Of a DNA stretch of 64,000 bases, positions 63,249-64,000 are shown one piece after another. A program made the translations under genes and the position numbers. The notes under the pieces were generated by a model that had not been told where the DNA came from, did not search any database, and saw nothing but the letters and a program-made list of their open reading frames with translations. The stretch is from Eubacterium brachy ATCC 33089 (lineage in GTDB: Bacteria; Bacillota; Clostridia; Peptostreptococcales; Anaerovoracaceae). The stretch covers positions 146,394-210,393 of the forward strand of contig KI535286.1 of the NCBI GenBank assembly GCA_000488855.1. The letters run 5' to 3'. The number at the start of each line of letters is the position of its first letter. The stretch's first letter is position 1.

Positions 63249-64000
63249 ATGAAAAGAGTTTTTAAAAATGCAAGGGTTAACTATAGCGTGCAAAAGAAAT
63301 ATAATCTGAGTATTGATGAAGAGGGGATCACATATGTGTCAGCAGATGGGAAAAAATCTTTCGATATAAAGTTTGCAGATATGGGGTCTATTTTTCTGCT
63401 CAGATATTGCAACTCCAATCAACACTATTCGATGACTTTTCTAAATTTAAAAAGAGAGAACATCGGAGAAATTGACACGGATATCATCGCAAGACCGGAA
63501 CATACCATTCAGGGGCATAATGTTCTGGAGACTAAGTCCGTCTTGATTGCTTTTGCAGAGAATAAATTGACAGAAGCATTTCCGGACAATCTGGATGCTC
63601 TCGATTTAGAGGTTGCTTTTTCCTTCAAAGAAAAAGGAATCAGGCTTAAAGACGGCGTACTTATCGGAGCAAAACATCAGGTAAAACTTTCGGATATTCG
63701 CAGGGTTATATGTGCATCCAACGGGACTTTGAGCTACCTCCTCCTTTACACCAAGGAGAAGGGAGGATTTTGGAGTATGCCTGATATGAAAGTTCCGGTC
63801 AACGAGCTGACCTTACCCATTCTGGAGGCGGTTATGGCAAAAAATACCGGCAGGGGTATAGATTTCAGCCGAGGAAATGGATTTGATCAAAAGACCAGCG
63901 AGTACATTCTGCAACGTTATATGAATTCCACCTTCTTTATGAACGAGGATGGCAGCGTTACAGACGACTGGCATAAAATCGCTTATGATCACGTGCAGAA
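63249..64000 (+). CDS. Unknown protein, cut by the window edge
   Basis: The frame is open from ATG 63249 (AGGAGAGG site before it) to the end of the window, giving at least 250 residues. The sequence is soluble and mixed alpha/beta, and two stretches read like PH-type barrels (FDIKFADMGSIFLLRYCN, and VKLSDIRRVICASNG). An SRGNGFDQ segment and acidic C-terminal part follow. I do not recognise the family. The 228 bases between it and the previous gene show no clear element. Confidence 0.7.
   Translation, partial: MKRVFKNARVNYSVQKKYNLSIDEEGITYVSADGKKSFDIKFADMGSIFLLRYCNSNQHYSMTFLNLKRENIGEIDTDIIARPEHTIQGHNVLETKSVLIAFAENKLTEAFPDNLDALDLEVAFSFKEKGIRLKDGVLIGAKHQVKLSDIRRVICASNGTLSYLLLYTKEKGGFWSMPDMKVPVNELTLPILEAVMAKNTGRGIDFSRGNGFDQKTSEYILQRYMNSTFFMNEDGSVTDDWHKIAYDHVQ

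Overview
The window looks like the chromosome of a low-GC, anaerobic Clostridia-type Firmicute. Supporting signs are strong AGGAGG-type ribosome binding sites, heavy use of AGA and ATA codons, a DUF1858/hemerythrin redox operon, a YlmH S4 protein, DUF3048 and MptD-type ECF genes. I lean towards an oral or gut relative of Eubacterium/Mogibacterium (Family XIII), but the sequence alone does not settle this. I saw no rRNA, tRNA or CRISPR array.

Positions 1-6.1 kb form a very AT-rich island with the clearest undescribed system. A strong promoter (TTGACA, 17 bp, TAGAAT) leads an ABC-2 ATPase and permease, then a 49-residue peptide with a CxxCxxC core. These are followed by a radical SAM/SPASM maturase with an N-terminal PqqD-like recognition domain, a minimal subtilisin-like S8 protease and an S9 prolyl-oligopeptidase-type hydrolase. 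The overlaps and spacing make this a RiPP (ribosomally made, modified peptide) operon with two dedicated intracellular proteases.

Positions 6.3-30.5 kb look like the core genome: ahpC, panD-panC with a BASS transporter (possibly PanS), an ABC-2 exporter, a split RIC/DUF438-like redox operon (DUF1858, unknown protein, hemerythrin), thiM-thiE-thiD salvage, tpx, an ArsR regulator, mnmM, a GIY-YIG protein carrying an in-frame insertion, nfo, alr, a Cd/Zn-type efflux operon with its ArsR/SmtB repressor and operators, glyA, a CDF transporter, a DUF3048 lipoprotein and ylmH.

Positions 30.6-52.4 kb are a mosaic accessory island, again AT-rich. It holds remnants of mobile elements: an internally deleted serine recombinase, a second recombinase fragment, a TnpW-like remnant and a broken DUF1016 nuclease gene. 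Its cargo is a TetR/rifampin-phosphotransferase-like/MATE operon and two paralogous TetR-ABC-ABC-ECF operons whose last three genes run in opposite orders (S-T-A and A-T-S). Each TetR gene has its own candidate operator, repeated before the transport genes. Two intergenic hairpins share a conserved loop and have compensatory stem changes, and a third strongly nested stem structure lies between the ECF operons.

Positions 52.5-64 kb return to core-like sequence: a MarR-controlled heterodimeric ABC exporter with one degenerate ATP site, a small unknown protein, an HxlR regulator opposite a frameshifted SnoaL-like gene, a PBP/SEDS pair in which the SEDS protein carries an N-terminal FHA domain, a BaiN-type flavoprotein, and the start of an unknown gene cut by the window edge.
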